Positions 26,391-48,500 are shown, counted from the first letter of the stretch. The stretch: DNA of 64,000 nucleotides from Scatophagus argus (GCF_020382885.2 NC_058495.1:24861127-24925126); one strand, 5' to 3'. Translations and numbers: made by a program. The notes: generated from the sequence alone by a model not told the origin.

Positions 26391-27646
26391 CCCTGCGATA
26401 CCACACAGTGACTGACAAACAGAGTGAAGTGGAAAAACCAGACTGTGAACTGTATCTTATTCATGTATTTTCAATTTCTGTGGGTTTCTGGATATAAAAC
26501 GAATGGCTGTTAATCTTCCTCTGCTTATTTCTATTCATCCTTAACATGTCATTGATATGTCAGGCGCAGGAAAACCTCCTCACCTGCTACCTGCTCTTAT
26601 GGCGACAAACACCGGGCCTGCACTTTACAAAGAATGTAAATGACCCCACAAAAGGTTCATTATTTTAGGTGAATTTCCTTATTAATATAAAGGTTGATAT
26701 GCATTCTATTTTTGATACTGCATTAATGTTTTCTTATTAGCAGTAACTTTGGTTAATGTACAAAGGAATCATATGCTTTTGTATGCACTGTTGAAAGAGG
26801 AACTTTTATTTTGATAGGCTTGGTGTCGGTCTACTGCGCATGCTACAGGAATCTTTCGGTTGGGCTACAGCGCTCATAAGAGATAGTCACATAGTGCAAC
26901 CTGAGCTAATGTTTTCAGTTTCTGACCCGTAATGAGGCACAAACTCTTACGGTGGTTTTAGTTTATGCAATATTCAATGTACTAAGTTGGAGTGAGAAAA
27001 TAAAAACCATAAACTTAACCAGCAGTTGAAGATCATTACCACGAAAATTACGGGGTCCAGTACAAAGAAAGTTAATAAAACTTCGCCTGATGCTGATAAT
27101 AAATATTGTAGTCCAGCAGCAGTATATGAAACTATATTCCAACTACTTTAATTGAGCCATAAGAAGTCCTCTGTGAGACCATGTGCCGTTTACTCAAGCA
27201 GTAACTGAACACTTCTTGTTTTAGTCTTTTCAGTTTATTACAAACATTCTTGTGCAGTGCAGTGACGCCGTTAAAGTTCCAGTAACAATACAAAGACTGC
27301 GTGTAAACACATAAATATCGCTGCAAATGAAGTAATTCCTCAATTCTTCGCCGGTGTAATAACTAACGGAGGACAAGCTCAGCTTCGGACAGTCGCGGCA
27401 TTAATGTCCACTGTCCAGTCAGCGTGCTCATATGGATCGATTCCGCCACTTTTACTAATTTTTTAGAGGAACAGGGTCCAGCTTGTCTCGGTACGGTCCA
27501 GTTTTCCATCCTCCCTCTCTGTCGCAGCACCGTATCTAACGCGAAGTGATGTAAACAAAACACTTTTGCCTGCAAAAATGGCGACCGCGTCACACAATGC
27601 ATTGCGAGATCACGTGCCCCCATAGAGTTTTACTAAGACCGCAAGT

Positions 27647-27982
27647 TAACGAGTCTTGTTAAGCTAACAGCAGAAAGCTCGTCGCTAAAAATCCAGTCGA
27701 TTCTCTTTGTCGAGGCATTTAATGCAGAAGTAGTTCCTTCAGCGTGTAATAAGATTTTGGTTCGCGAGTGGTGGTACAGTTCGACACGTGATCGAGCTAC
27801 ACCAATAGAGTAGTCGCTTTATGTCAACAGAACGCCAACATGGCTGCCTCCATGGTTTTATTCAACGTTACCGCATAAAAAGAAAAACAGCCGGAAGTCC
27901 TCTGAATTGGGCCGAATGGATTCTAAACAGTGCTGCACACGTAGCCGCGTCCCTTTAGCTGTTAGCTTAACAAGACTCGTTA
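27647..27982. mobile_element. MITE-like element with 25-bp perfect inverted ends
   Basis: The 25 bases at 27,647-27,671 (TAACGAGTCTTG...) are exactly the reverse complement of 27,958-27,982. The element is 336 bp and has no coding capacity. If the outermost TA pair is a target duplication, it would fit a Tc1/mariner-type MITE, but longer duplications could not be seen. It lies between the transposase fragment and the LINE-1 fragment. Confidence 0.6.
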
Positions 27983-28044
27983 TTTTTAATGAACTAAATA
28001 GCGTGTAGCCCCCAGACTGCGGAGCGGAAATCAGTTTCTGAGAT

Positions 28045-29410
28045 TGATTTATTTATTTGCATTTACATCACAAATAGGGACAATTGAACACAAGAATCAA
28101 CCAATCAAGGACGGAAATAAGCAACCGAATAAAACCATTAAACAAAAGAGAAGTCATACTGAAGAACAGATAAGAATAAACAAAAAGAGACACAAAGGAG
28201 CAAAGTTCAAGACATTAGAAGAGCAAGAATCGAGAAACAGACAAGAATATTTTATTATTCTTTTGGTTTTTTCTTTCTATAACATTCAGTGACCTAAAGT
28301 AGTTGGCAAAACTACACAAGAACACCGTGAAAGAGGGAAGGCTTCCTTTCCATTTGCTAGTATGAATATGATATTTACCCATAATAATAACAAGATTGAT
28401 AGTATCGGAAATGTTTGCATCCAAGTTGTCCATGTAATAAATAATATCATTGTAGGAAAAAAGGGGTATATTATCCATTTTCAAAGATAACCAACTTTGG
28501 ATTTAAGACCAGAATAGATAAATGTTCAATAGTTTCAGCCTTTGAAGAGCAAAAGACAGAGCAACAGCAAACTTAAATCTTCTACGCAGGAAGTCACTAG
28601 CAGGGTAAATTGCTGATTCTCTTTTAAAATGGGTTTCCTTAACTTTAGGAGCAACTGGGCAAGTTATATGAAAAGAAAGGGCCTGTCTCTTTAGGGACAC
28701 CTCTGTGTTATTCTGAACAGAACATGAATCAAAATCGCCAAATATTGTTTGTTTAAAATGTAGACTTATTATTTTGTTGTTGTATTTTTTATCCAATAAA
28801 TTAATGTCACCAAGTTTTAGAGTGCGCAAAAAGGGTGTAGTCGACAAAAACTGCATGCTGTTGTGAATCAGTTGGATTAAAGGAATAGGAATTGCTTTGC
28901 AGATCTTTTCATACCCTTTTTTGAGGTGACAATGTTATACTTTGAGGTGAAGTCTTCAAAGGAAAACAGTTGTCCGTCTGGTTTCAGTAGATCATAGACA
29001 AACATTACCCCACTGTTACACCAATCAGATTTGAATATGGAATTTTTTGTTTATGGTAATAACCCTGTTGTTCCACAGCAAAGAGTTGTGTGGTGAAAAA
29101 TTCTGGGTAAATATCATCTTCCCAAACTGCAGTGCTTGTTGGTGAAAATTGGATAGTATTACAGTAATTTTAGACACCTCAGAGGCGCATTTAAGCAATA
29201 AATCAATTCCTCCAACCTTATTAAAAATTATTAAAACTTAAATTGTTATGGATATGGTACCATATAGAAGAGGACTGAGACATACAGTCTTTCAACCATT
29301 TTATTCTAAAAGATGCAATTACAGATTCAAATTCTATGGCTTTCAATCCCCCATTAGCATAATCTCTAACCAATATTTCTAAGACTTTTCTTGGTTCATC
29401 TTGCAGTCCA
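28045..29410 (-). mobile_element. LINE-1-like retrotransposon, 3' part of ORF2 and tail
   Basis: Reading the minus strand from 29,410 gives VLEILVRDYANGGLKAI, then FRIKWLKDCMSQSSSIWYH, and after a frameshift GGIDLLLKCASEVSK, FHQQALQFGKMIFTQNFSPH, and further down CKAIPIPLIQLIHNSMQFL. The order of G-G-L, K-W-L, G-G-x-x-F-L-L-K-C and L-P-x-F-H-x-Q phrases is that of the C-terminal region of fish L1-type ORF2 proteins. Several frameshifts and stops break it. The 3' end near 28,045 runs into an AAATAAATAAAT-like tail. It is a 5'-truncated, dead copy of about 1.4 kb. Confidence 0.65.
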
Positions 29411-30389
29411 GTTAAACTCTATGGTTAAATGTCCCACTTGGATGCTGCGATGTGATTGGAGCATGTGATTGGTTGACCTTTGTGGCACATTTATAACGTG
29501 CAAAACTTGAGCAAGCGCCCAAATGAAGTTGAGCGCGCGTGGCTGAGGCAGACTGAGGGGAAGTCGCATTGTGAGCGTGCAGCAGTTGTTTTGTGTTAAA
29601 GGGCCACAATTTTGAAGTCAAACAAAGGAAACTTATTTAGCCCTAATCAGCCTGTTATTGTTTAATATTTTCACATTCTTACAAATAATGTTATTTCTGT
29701 TAGCTCTAAAAAAATGTTTTTAAAAAAGTAATCGCTCTCAGACTCCTGCCAAGAAGGCACTTTACTGAGGAATTAATTAAACCAATTTTCTTTTCCCTTC
29801 TTTTGACAAAGAAGTTTAGGCTGTTAGTCACCGTTACTGAACAGGGCTGCCAGCTCTCACGCTGCACGTCCATTTTCACAGTTACTTATCACATGGTAGA
29901 AATACTCAAAAATATTACACTATAAAAGCACGGCCATTAAAATATAAAGTCGTGAACGTAGTCATTATGGAGAATTTCAGAACACTGTATATTATACACG
30001 TGCAGCTGAGAAGCACAGGACCCAGTTGAACCACTTAATGTACTACCAGGCCCGAGTAGCTTAATCCAGAAAAACACATCACAATTACTTAATTAGGATT
30101 AGGTTATAAAACACACATTTCTCTCTGTTCAAACATCTCTGAATCATGTTTTACAGCTTAGTCCATGCTTAACCCAATCAAGCAGACTTTCAGAGTGGCT
30201 CTGAAAATGATTTAAAGTGCTTACATCTGTATCGTATCTTCTCATCTGACATCTGGTCTGTGTTTTGTCAGATAACTCGATTTTTATAATAAAATAGAAG
30301 CTCTGATTGATGCCCGAAGGACTCGTACAGTAGACGATCTTATCAAAGCTGGGGATCGCCAGACCTGTTTGGGTTGTAGGGCCAAGTGG

Positions 30390-30560
30390 CAGCTTCCTTT
30401 TCTTTTCAAGATTGTTTTGTTGGGCCTTTATCCCCTTTATTGGATAGTTGGACAAATGAAAGGGAGAGAGCGAGAGGAGGGTATGACAAAGCCAGAAGTG
30501 AACCAGTCACACAGTGAGGACGGGACATGCGCCTTAAGCATTTTGCTCCCAGCAGCATCC
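30390..30560 (+). repeat. Dispersed fish repeat with TTTATTGGATAG core
   Basis: Contains GGGCCTTTATCCCCTTTATT followed by GGATAGTTGGACA and an AGGGAGAGAGCGAGAGGAG stretch. These are hallmark phrases of a widespread fish SINE-like repeat. The copy is decayed. Confidence 0.5.
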
Positions 30561-31179
30561 TGATGGTAACATATGACTTCAGTGCCAGTACAGTATTCTC
30601 TTAGCTTGGCCCGACTAATTCACCAATACAAATTCTCCTCTTAGTTTCAGTTTCCAATGGGGCATTATCAACATTCGCTGAAAATGCCACAAATGTGACG
30701 TTCCCGTTCCATCGCAGCAAACGCACTCTAAGATTAACAGTTGTGGTTGGCCTGTGACAAACCAGGATGGAGGGAAATCTGTCTGAAGGGGTGGGGAACC
30801 ACACACATCTGCCAGTTCATGAGCTTCCAGATTCATCTGGTCTGGCAGGATAGCATTTCCTTACATCTACATTTTTTTAAAACATGTTCTTACTCAAGGT
30901 CATTGCTGATTGTCAGATAAAGAGTCACTTAATCAACCCTCAGGATGCTGTGGAAAAATGAGAGCACTTTGCCTGCAATATTGAGACACAAGATAGCTCA
31001 GCTGTCAATCAAGACATTTCAGGGACTTTTCAATGGCATCAATAACCAATTAAAATCAAATTTACAAGATGAACACTAACATACATCAGTATGATGGAAA
31101 AAAAAAATGATGTGTATCTCAAGTTTTAAATTTGGTCAAAGTCTGCTAACTGCAAATCTGCTAACATGGTGTGAGGGGT

Positions 31180-31290
31180 GGCAGTTCAGGTCCTATACTG
31201 GAACCCCACACCAGGGGGCGAGCCAGATGTTTGGCCTTCACTTTTGGGAAGCTTTTCATGTCATCTCTCTTATATATACAGTCACTGGCT
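31180..31290 (+). repeat. Dispersed fish repeat fragment
   Basis: Phrases CCAGGGGGCGAGCCAGATGT, GCCTTCACTTTTGGGAAGC and TTATATATACAGTCACTG, in the order seen in a common fish repeat. Confidence 0.45.
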
Positions 31291-31889
31291 GTACCACAGG
31301 ACAATGAGGAGAAACAACCCAGAGTCAGCATGTTTTTTTATTTTTCATGAGTCAGACAGTTTCAACATCAGTCCATCGTTTAGAAGCCGCTGAATGCTGT
31401 ACTTCAGGCTGCAACCATTGAGAACCGTGGCCACCACATTAACATCTTCCTGATTGGCTACAGTGAGAAGTTAAAAGGAACTGGGGAGGGGGAGGGCCAT
31501 TGCACATTTTGGCCCTTCAAGTCGATTAAGTAATCACAATAAGAAAAAAAAACTAAAGCAACAGAAAGAATAAGACTATTTTTATGTCAGGCAAAAACAT
31601 GATGTGCTTTGGTGGTTGCTTTGGCAGCAGTGCTTCTCTTTACTCTTGAGGCGAGTAATTTGCAACCAGTAGCACCAAGCACTTCATGAGGATCTTCAGT
31701 ATTATTGCAGAGTTCAAGTACAGTTTTCACAAAGTGCTAACAAAGGGGAAGCATTAACACAGTGGAATAAGGCCGCTGTACACTAAACCGTTTGCCTCGT
31801 TAAGATACAGAAGAAAAAGTCGTTCTGTCACCTTCCAACTCGAGCGACGGCGACACGGAGAAGAGAGCTCAGATAGAAAATCATCAGGG

Positions 31890-31900
31890 TTTATTTTATT
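31890..31900 (-). terminator. Candidate ahcy poly(A) signals
   Basis: On the minus strand two AATAAA hexamers overlap (AATAAAATAAA) about 590 bases downstream of the ahcy stop. This would give ahcy a 3' UTR of about 0.6 kb. I saw no closer AATAAA. Confidence 0.45.
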
Positions 31901-32491
31901 CCATGAACGGAGAGGGAATGACATAAACAACAAGAGGAATTTCTTTAACAGCCACAGTAGCACTTGATGGTGTTTCAGTAGGGCACAGATGAGAAAGAGA
32001 GGAGAGAAAGCCGAGGACCGAAGACGTTGGCGTATGACAGAGCAAAATAAGTTAGAGATGTGACGTTTTCAGTTGAAGTACGACGTTGGACGTCATTTTG
32101 ATTTGTAGGGTAAACGCAGTTTTCCGGAGGAAGCAATTTTGGCTCTGAAGTCCTGCTTCAAAAAGAAATTTGTGATTTGCCACCTGTTTGGACGATTCTG
32201 TTTGAATTCACCTTAAAGTAAAGCAGAACAAGGTGCTGGTTCCAAAACTTGAGTCATGCCAAATCACAACACAGGATACTTTTTCTGCATTTGAATTGGG
32301 AGTCTACTTTGGGTGGAAGAAAACAAAGCTGTCTCTGAATCCCTGAAAAGCTGACATTTCAAGTACAAAACCAAAACAGCGCCCATAGTGCAACCTCAAA
32401 CTCTCAAAGTGCTCCCACCCAACAAAAACACCAACACCCTTCTAGCCACAACTCCTGCTCCTTCTCCCTCCAACCCAGCAGGGCAGGGGGC

Positions 32492-41672
<9,181 letters not shown>

Positions 41673-41674
41673 GG

Positions 41675-41960
41675 TCTTTCACTGGTGTTTCGTCCCGGGG
41701 AGGTTGAGCGGAGCGGCGGCCTGGCCCACGGACAGAGGCAGAGAGGGAGGGACACAAACATGACGGTTCGCTTTTTATCGCCGGAGCCACATTCAAACCA
41801 GTTTACACGACAGGGCGGTTCAAAATGCGATACATACTGGACTCCTATTGGCCACACAAGCTCCCGCCCCGCGCGTGAGCGATCTGATTGGATTGTGGTT
41901 GCGGTTGGGACTGACAGCCAATGATAAGTTGAATCGCAGTGTGAGGGGCTCGAGGGCTTG
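41675..41960 (-). promoter_or_regulatory. ahcy CpG-rich TATA-less promoter
   Basis: The region upstream of the ahcy start is rich in CpG. On the minus strand it has CCAAT boxes (plus-strand ATTGG at 41,847-41,851 and 41,887-41,891), a CCAAT in the opposite orientation at 41,918-41,922, and a GC box (CCGCCCC at 41,864-41,870). No TATA box is seen. This fits a housekeeping promoter. The exact start site is not visible. Confidence 0.6.
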
Positions 41961-42129
41961 TAGTTGGAACAGGTTAGGTGTGGACGCCGCTGGCAAATTG
42001 TGTACGTTGTTTCCCATTCTAAATTACACAAGTTAAATAAGCTATGATAACAGAGTCCCAGTGTTGCTCAGGGATAGCACAACAGAATAACTGAAATAAA
42101 CTTTCATATTCATAATGTTTTCATTAGTG

Positions 42130-42185
42130 TATAATTCTTGAATTTCCCTCGGGATCAATAAAGTATCTATCTATCTATCTATCTA
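42130..42185 (+). repeat. Retroposon-like 3' tail with (TATC)n
   Basis: Reads GAATTTCCCTCGGGATCAATA then AAGTATC and about five TATC units. The AATAAA plus tetranucleotide tail is a common fish repeat end. Confidence 0.55.
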
Positions 42186-42757
42186 ATCCGGTTCTACCGT
42201 GGTGAGAGAGAAGATCACTGATCACCATGAGAAAATACCCATTTAATAACGACCTGAGACAAGGCAATTACTTTTTTCATGGAAAATATTCAAACGCTAA
42301 ATGAGGGATTTTCTACGAAGTCAAATGTGTCCTGAAAATGGCAATTTGTGGCTGGGAAATGTAGTGACTATACCCCAAGCCCAGAAATCCAGAGTGAAAG
42401 ACTCAAAGCCTCGAGCTGAAGGGGATAACCTCAGCCCACTGGTAGAAACATTATACTGCAGCTAATTTAAGAGCATGTTTGAAGTGGAGATCAGGACCAC
42501 AGCTAGTAGAGCATTATCATGGGTCAGAGATGTGGTTTGGATGTTTACACTTACAAAAGGAAGCAACTGGTTTAATCCAGTAATACTGGTTTTGCATATT
42601 CCCTTTCTGTCCCTTAAAATCTAACTTAAGTACTCGAGACAGTTGCTAACAATACAGAACAAAGTTCTGGCGATTGCTGATCGAGGAAGGCCTGAAAGAG
42701 AAACTTCTTCCTGTATGAACGGACGCAACAGTGACAACGTCAGCATTGAATCCCAAC

Positions 42758-42763
42758 TTTATT
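42758..42763 (-). terminator. Candidate chmp4b poly(A) signal
   Basis: AATAAA on the minus strand (CTTAATAAAGTTGGG) about 2.8 kb downstream of the chmp4b stop, in a context typical of a mature 3' end. If correct, chmp4b has a long 3' UTR that includes the palindrome at 44,494. Other AATAAA-like sites between (for example near 43,905) cannot be excluded. Confidence 0.35.
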
Positions 42764-43786
42764 AAGATAATCTGTGTACAGCCCCAGTCACAGAGCAACA
42801 TGGATGCCACATGAAAAAGTCCAACATCTTTAAATGGCTACATGTCACACTGTGTTTCTGTACAGCCAGAGAGAATATGAGTGACATCTCAGGTAAAGAA
42901 GGAAAAAAAAAAAAAAGGAAAAACAAAAACTTTACTGATATATGCAAGTTTCTTTTCAATAATTTGTCTGAACTGGGGTTAACCCATTTACAAATAAGGC
43001 GATTCTGCATTACAGTTTTTATTTATTCGCTTAATGAAGGACACAGGTGATGTTTAAAGTCATAATATGGTTCTGGATCGACCCCAATCCATCCAGACAT
43101 AAACTGCTGCTGATAAAAGCGTAGTGTGCAGAAAGTGTAGCTATGCAAATGTTTTACCATGAGCATCAACGTGAAACCAACACATCTCGTGTTCATCTCT
43201 GCGTTTGAATCAGTTCTGCCCTACAGGCGAGCCAATAACGAATGGAAAAAAGAAACAATCCAGCTCACCATCTCAATTTCAAGAGGTCACTGTGTCAAAA
43301 GGCTGAGAAAACATCACACACACACACACACACACTCATCTTTATATTATATACCTTTGTAGGGTTTTCTCAGATTATATCACTGTTAAACCAGACAGAC
43401 AAGGCGCTGGAGGTGTCAGGCACATGCAGTTATAGACTGAGTAACAGAGGCCAGAAGTCAACTACTCCCACACTGCATAACAGAGAAGCTTTGGTTGAGG
43501 CCGTTTTTGACTGATCACAAATCAATCAATCCCTCAGATCTGTGCAATGTCAGCTAGCCAACTAGCAATCGCCGTCTTGTTAAAGACACCCCAAATTAGG
43601 AACCAATTCACTTACTCACCTCTAGTGGTATTCGTTTACTTTAATATGCACAAGTTTTTAGACTGTGGGATTTCAGTTTTTAATCAAGACTATGTCTTAA
43701 ATAGAAATTAGTCCCTTTGAAAACAGTTGCCGGTGTGTTCTGTGGAAGATCCAGAGTGATGGAGACCCTGGCCAGAAAGAATTTTT

Positions 43787-43902
43787 TGGGGCAGCTGTGA
43801 CCTAGGAGGCTGGAGAAGCAGCTTGTGACCGGAGGGTCGCCGCTTTGATTTCCCCTAGCTTGGCAGGAAAAAAATGTGGGTGTGGTGGAGTGATTAATCA
43901 AT
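43787..43902 (+). mobile_element. tRNA-derived SINE head, truncated
   Basis: Starts GGGGCAGCTGTGACCTAGG and continues GCTTGTGACCGGAGGGTCGC with a B-box-like CTTTGATTTCCC, then GTGGAGTGATTAATC. A/B-box spacing and sequence indicate a tRNA-related SINE. An inverted, longer relative lies at 52,973-53,225 on the other side of chmp4b. Confidence 0.6.
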
Positions 43903-44493
43903 GTACATTTATTAATATAATAATTTGATTATATTAATCAAATATATGGTTTAGTTTAGCAATGGTGGAGACATCCTGACCTTTAGTCCACGGTGTGAGT
44001 CAAGCTCCAATAAGCTTAACTTTTCCAAAATGTAGCATAAAACATTAATCTTCATTAACAATACATTAACATTCATCTATTATCTGTTTTTTGAATGAAT
44101 ACATATTCAAAAATGTACCAGGATAAAGCTGATAATCACACACATAAACCTGTATCTTTCAAACTGTAGTTTAGTGGCCTCTCAACTGCCTGCACATGCT
44201 CGTCTGAAAACGCTAATTATAAAGTTTCTGTGAGGGACAAGAAGGACTGATAGACAGCTACAAAGAACTGAGTTCACTCGCTCGCTCGCTTTGAATCAGC
44301 CTGCAGCTTTGCAGGTGTGAGCTTGTTCTTGCACTTCTGGCCAACCCAGCTAGAAAAGAAATGCAGGCTCCTGATCAATCTACTGCTATCAAGTCAAGCT
44401 TTTCACTGCTAGTGCTAGTTAACAGCTAATTTTCACTAACTGACCAAAGAATGATCACAATCCCTCCAGTCTGGCTGTCAAATGTTTTCACTG

Positions 44494-44534
44494 AGCAAAT
44501 TCCTTAAAGGGGCAGCCCCTTTAAAGAATTTGCT
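44494..44534. repeat. 41-base near-perfect palindrome
   Basis: The 20-base arms 44,494-44,513 and 44,515-44,534 pair with one mismatch around a single central A. It falls within the likely chmp4b 3' UTR on the minus strand. A hairpin with a zero-to-four-base loop would form in RNA. Confidence 0.85.
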
Positions 44535-45569
44535 TGGTTGAGGCTGTCTTCTTGAAGATACTTGAAATACAATGGCAAAAGTGTTTTAAGCTGTAAAACC
44601 AGTTTTGACAGTCTGAGTATTAACATCTGAGTCCCAACAAGAAACATTTCTGATGGCATTTGTAAGAGAAGGGGCACCAGTGCAGCTGTAATGTTAAGCG
44701 ATGAAGAAAGAAAGAAAAAGCTCCTTCTATGAACAAAAATCCTTTTCCCCACAACATTTTGGATACTTGAGTGATTAGATTCAGAGAACTTGATGGGTGA
44801 CCAAGAAGTTACCTGTGGGCACTGTGGTAAGAGGTATGGCTGATCAAAACTGGAACACCCCCCTCCCCCCTCCATTACATGATGTGTCCACTGCTATAAC
44901 ATGTCATCATTCAGTTTGACAGTGATATTTCAGTGAGAAAAACCCACATTTTCATCAGTTATCTGAATTTGCTGTTGCTGAGACTTAGCAGAGACGATGG
45001 GTTGCCGTCATCACTCCTAGGAGAGCAGAGAGATGACAACGCAGGAAGCAGAAAAATGAGTTATGTCCTCTTTCCGTTTTTTCTTTTTTTTTTTTACCCT
45101 CATGTTTGTTGATTCTTGACATTCCTTCAGAGACAAGCCTTGCCCTGTTGCTCCATGCACTCTTCCCTAGAAGTATGCACTTGCACACTCCTGACCAAAG
45201 TGCCGAGTCATGAACTCGTTTTCCTCAAAAGGAGAACTCTGATATGCATAAACCACAGGCTGCAAGGGCCTGGCATTTGCTCTGTGCCCTTTAGAAATGG
45301 AGGAGTGTGCAGTTGCAGCAAAGAGGTTCTTACTGTAACATTAATCAAAAGAGAAGAGCCTGGGTTTGTTTCATTTTGAGTCAGTGAATATGCGCACAAG
45401 TGCATACTTCAGGGTTGGGGTACGATTAGAAATTGGGACAAAGCCTTCAAGACAGAGCAGCATGCCAGCAGCCCAGACTCCCTGTCTCTCCTCCAGAAGT
45501 CTGGGAACAGCCTGGTAGCACAGAGACAGACAGGGGAGGGGCACTGGCCAGCTAGCACAGCAAGCCAGC

Positions 45570-48500
45570 TTAGTTAGCCGCCCAGGCCTCGAGGTCCGCC
45601 ATGTCGTCTTCGTCTTCTTCCTCCTTCTTCTTGGCTAAAAAGTGAACAAACAGAAATTAAACATACAATCAGATAAAAGAGAGTAGATGACCGCAATGAA
45701 CATGAATTGAGTGACATATAATACCTGGTCTAGATGGTAGTGATGTAGATGGTACACTGGGTAGAGGAACGTCCTCGGTTCCTTCGATTTCCAGAAGATT
45801 TCTGTCCAACTCTTCCTGTTCCAGCTCCTCCAGTTCAGCCATAAGCTCATCCTAAACACACACACACAAGCAAGTAATGAAACAATCAGATCAGTGTACG
45901 CTCAAGATAGACAAAGACTAATTCATTTTATAATGAAATCCTAATTTCTTTCATCTGAATTTAGTATTGTGTCCTTTGTCAGTAGCTGATGGAGGCCCTA
46001 AAGACTATGGAGACACAGCGTGCATTCTGGATTTCAATTATTGATGACACTTTGGCTCCAAAAGGCACAATATTGCATTTCTCAGTACTCATAAAGCCTG
46101 CAAGAGACAAGAGCAAGAACTTGTCTGGTGAGTAAGTGAAGCCGTAGCAGCTGTGAGGTTTGTATCTGAACAGTTGGTGATGTTCAGCAGTAAGAATTCC
46201 CTTGTAGTTCCAGGGAAATCTGAAACCATTACAAGCAGAACTACGGCAGATTAAATACATTCAGGCCTAAAGGTTCCCGAGTTCCAGAAATGGTTCTGCT
46301 CTATGTTCTCACCTCATCGTAATCTTCTCCGAAACCGACTGGTCTGGAAATGACATCTGAGATTTCTTGAGCCAATTCCTGTTGTTCTGTGATGTCCGCC
46401 ATCAGGTCGTCTACTTTGTCTATGTCCCTAACAAGAGGACACACACAAAGGGGAGGGGGGCATTAAACAAACAGCACATAAACACATAAACATATCTCAA
46501 CATAATGCAATGAAGGAATGACAAAAACAGTCAATATAATAACAAGCTAGTGGGGAAATTTAAGTTATTTTTCTATATTATTCACATCATCATCTAACAC
46601 ACCACAGGCCTGACAAAACAATCACACCTGTAACTTGTTTCTAAATGTGTCGCTTACATGTTGGCGTGTGCACTCTTCATTGCCTTGGCAGCAAAGCCCA
46701 TATTCTTGAGCACTTCCGTGTTGGTGTTGGCGTTCTCTAGGGCCTCCCTCTGGAACTCAATGGTGGACAATGTCCCATCTATCTGACCCAGCTGCTTCTC
46801 GTACCGCTTTTTCCTCTTCAAGGCCTGCAGAGCCGCTGGACCGATGAAGAAAGGGTGAGACGAGGTTAGCTCAGCGGATAGCTACAACTCGTACTTACTG
46901 AAGTGACTGAGGACTCTCCCTTTTGTTTTAAATTTGTTTTAAGAAGAGAGAAACGGTTACAAAGAGACAGTTCAATAGGACGCACAACTGAAGACAAATT
47001 CGTCCTGTGTTAAGACACAGTGCTTCAGAAACACTTCCAGTGAACATTGGAACTGCGACAGAGACACAACCAGAAGATGAAGCCATGTTCCAAGTGGACC
47101 TTTGGCATCGTGCGATCCTGTAGCAGAAGCAGCTTGCTTTGTGTGCATTTTGGAAGAACAGACTAGGAGCAGGAGGGGCTGTGCTGCAGCGACCTGTTGA
47201 ATTGCATGTCGAATTACAGCATTTGTCCAAATGGAGCAGGACTCTTTTAATCTGATAAAATCCTGTCTGAGCCAAATCTCAGCCTGCAGATGCTATTTGC
47301 CTTAGTCAGACTGTTTTTAGTCACTACATGCAATTAAACTAGTAGTTTAACCTCATTTCGTATTTGCTTGCTGGTAGTTCAACTACATTCATAACTGCAT
47401 AGTTACATTAATTTTTTTGCCATTTTTCATGTACTACACACACAAACTACACACAATTGTGGGGCACAACAGAAAAGAAAAGCTTGAACATATTAGGTGT
47501 CACTTAGTGAGAAGTACTGATTATTGCTCTAACTGTACAATATGCCTGGACTCAAGTTTCTGACATGTCTTGCACTTTGCCATGAACACTTGGTTATTTT
47601 ATTTTTTAGGTTTATGTATGATGTGTGAACAATTGGATATTTTTTGCAGTTAACCCAACTGAGCAACATTTTTGCAAGCATGTGACTTTTTTTTTTTTTT
47701 TTTAAATTGTATTTTGCTGTAGTTCACCTTCTTCCAGGGTGAAGTAATGGATAGCTTGCAAGGCCATGCTTTCAGAATGGTTTCTCCAACACTTTGTTAG
47801 ATTTGTACTAATGCTATTTCTGTCTAGAACAAAACCTGCATCTCATCAAGCTCTCAAAGACCTTATCTCATCCAAAATACCTGGGATGATAACACTCAGA
47901 AAACCTGAGGCAACTGCTGGGTGGGCTGCAAAGGAGACCTGACTGGTTTTCACTACGTACAAAAAAGTGACACTTTTAACATTTGTAGCATGACATGAAA
48001 CAATGAGTTCACTAATTAAAAGGATCACCTCACGTTCTAAGAGCGCAAAGTAACGCCTTCACATCTGTTTTGTCCACCACAATCTGAAATATAAATTTGA
48101 AATATATTCAGTTTACAATGACATAAAGCAAAGGCTATAACAAGTGACTGTTGACTGAAATGATGACTCAAAGTTCTTAATGTCTAACATTTTGGACTGA
48201 ATAATCAACTATTTTACCAATAGTTTTTTTTTCTTTACTGTACATCCTGTATGTAGGAGTTCAATAATCTGTACTAAGTATGTTTTGGTGCTTGCTTTCC
48301 TCCATGTGGGTTTAAATACGCAGAAACAATTACCCAAACCACAACACGGACAATGACATCTTGGTGCTGACATGGGAAACCACTTCCCTGAGGAGATTGG
48401 TGACTTAAACCTGCTGAGTCATGGGGGGGGGGTTGTTTATGGTTTTACATCTTATGTCTAAATCAAAATTTCACACAAACTTGCACAGCTACAAGCAGTA

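Larger units (their letters stand above)
25762..29557. mobile_element. Nested DNA transposon with inverted end regions
   Basis: A 63-base segment at 25,762-25,824 recurs inverted at 29,495-29,557 with 54 of 63 positions matching. Both contain CACGCGCGCTC and GTTTTGCACGTT. Just inside the left copy lies a transposase C-terminal fragment (about 26,000-26,390). The space between holds a MITE-like element (27,647-27,982) and a LINE-1 3' end (28,045-29,410). The simplest reading is one decayed element whose two ends survive and which was later invaded. Alternatively, two copies of a non-autonomous element happen to lie in opposite orientation. Outer boundaries and target-site duplication were not resolved. 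Confidence 0.5.
1..31700. other. Gene-poor, repeat-rich intergenic or very long intronic region
   Basis: I found no open reading frame here with recognisable host-gene similarity and no convincing chain of coding exons with splice sites on either strand. Open frames are short and mostly overlap microsatellites or transposon remnants. Recognisable contents are listed separately. The remaining stretches, for example 5,000-8,300, 14,000-17,400 and 24,000-25,100, show nothing I can name. Single isolated exons of a long gene could have been missed, since exons cannot be told from noise by eye without comparison. Confidence 0.6.
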
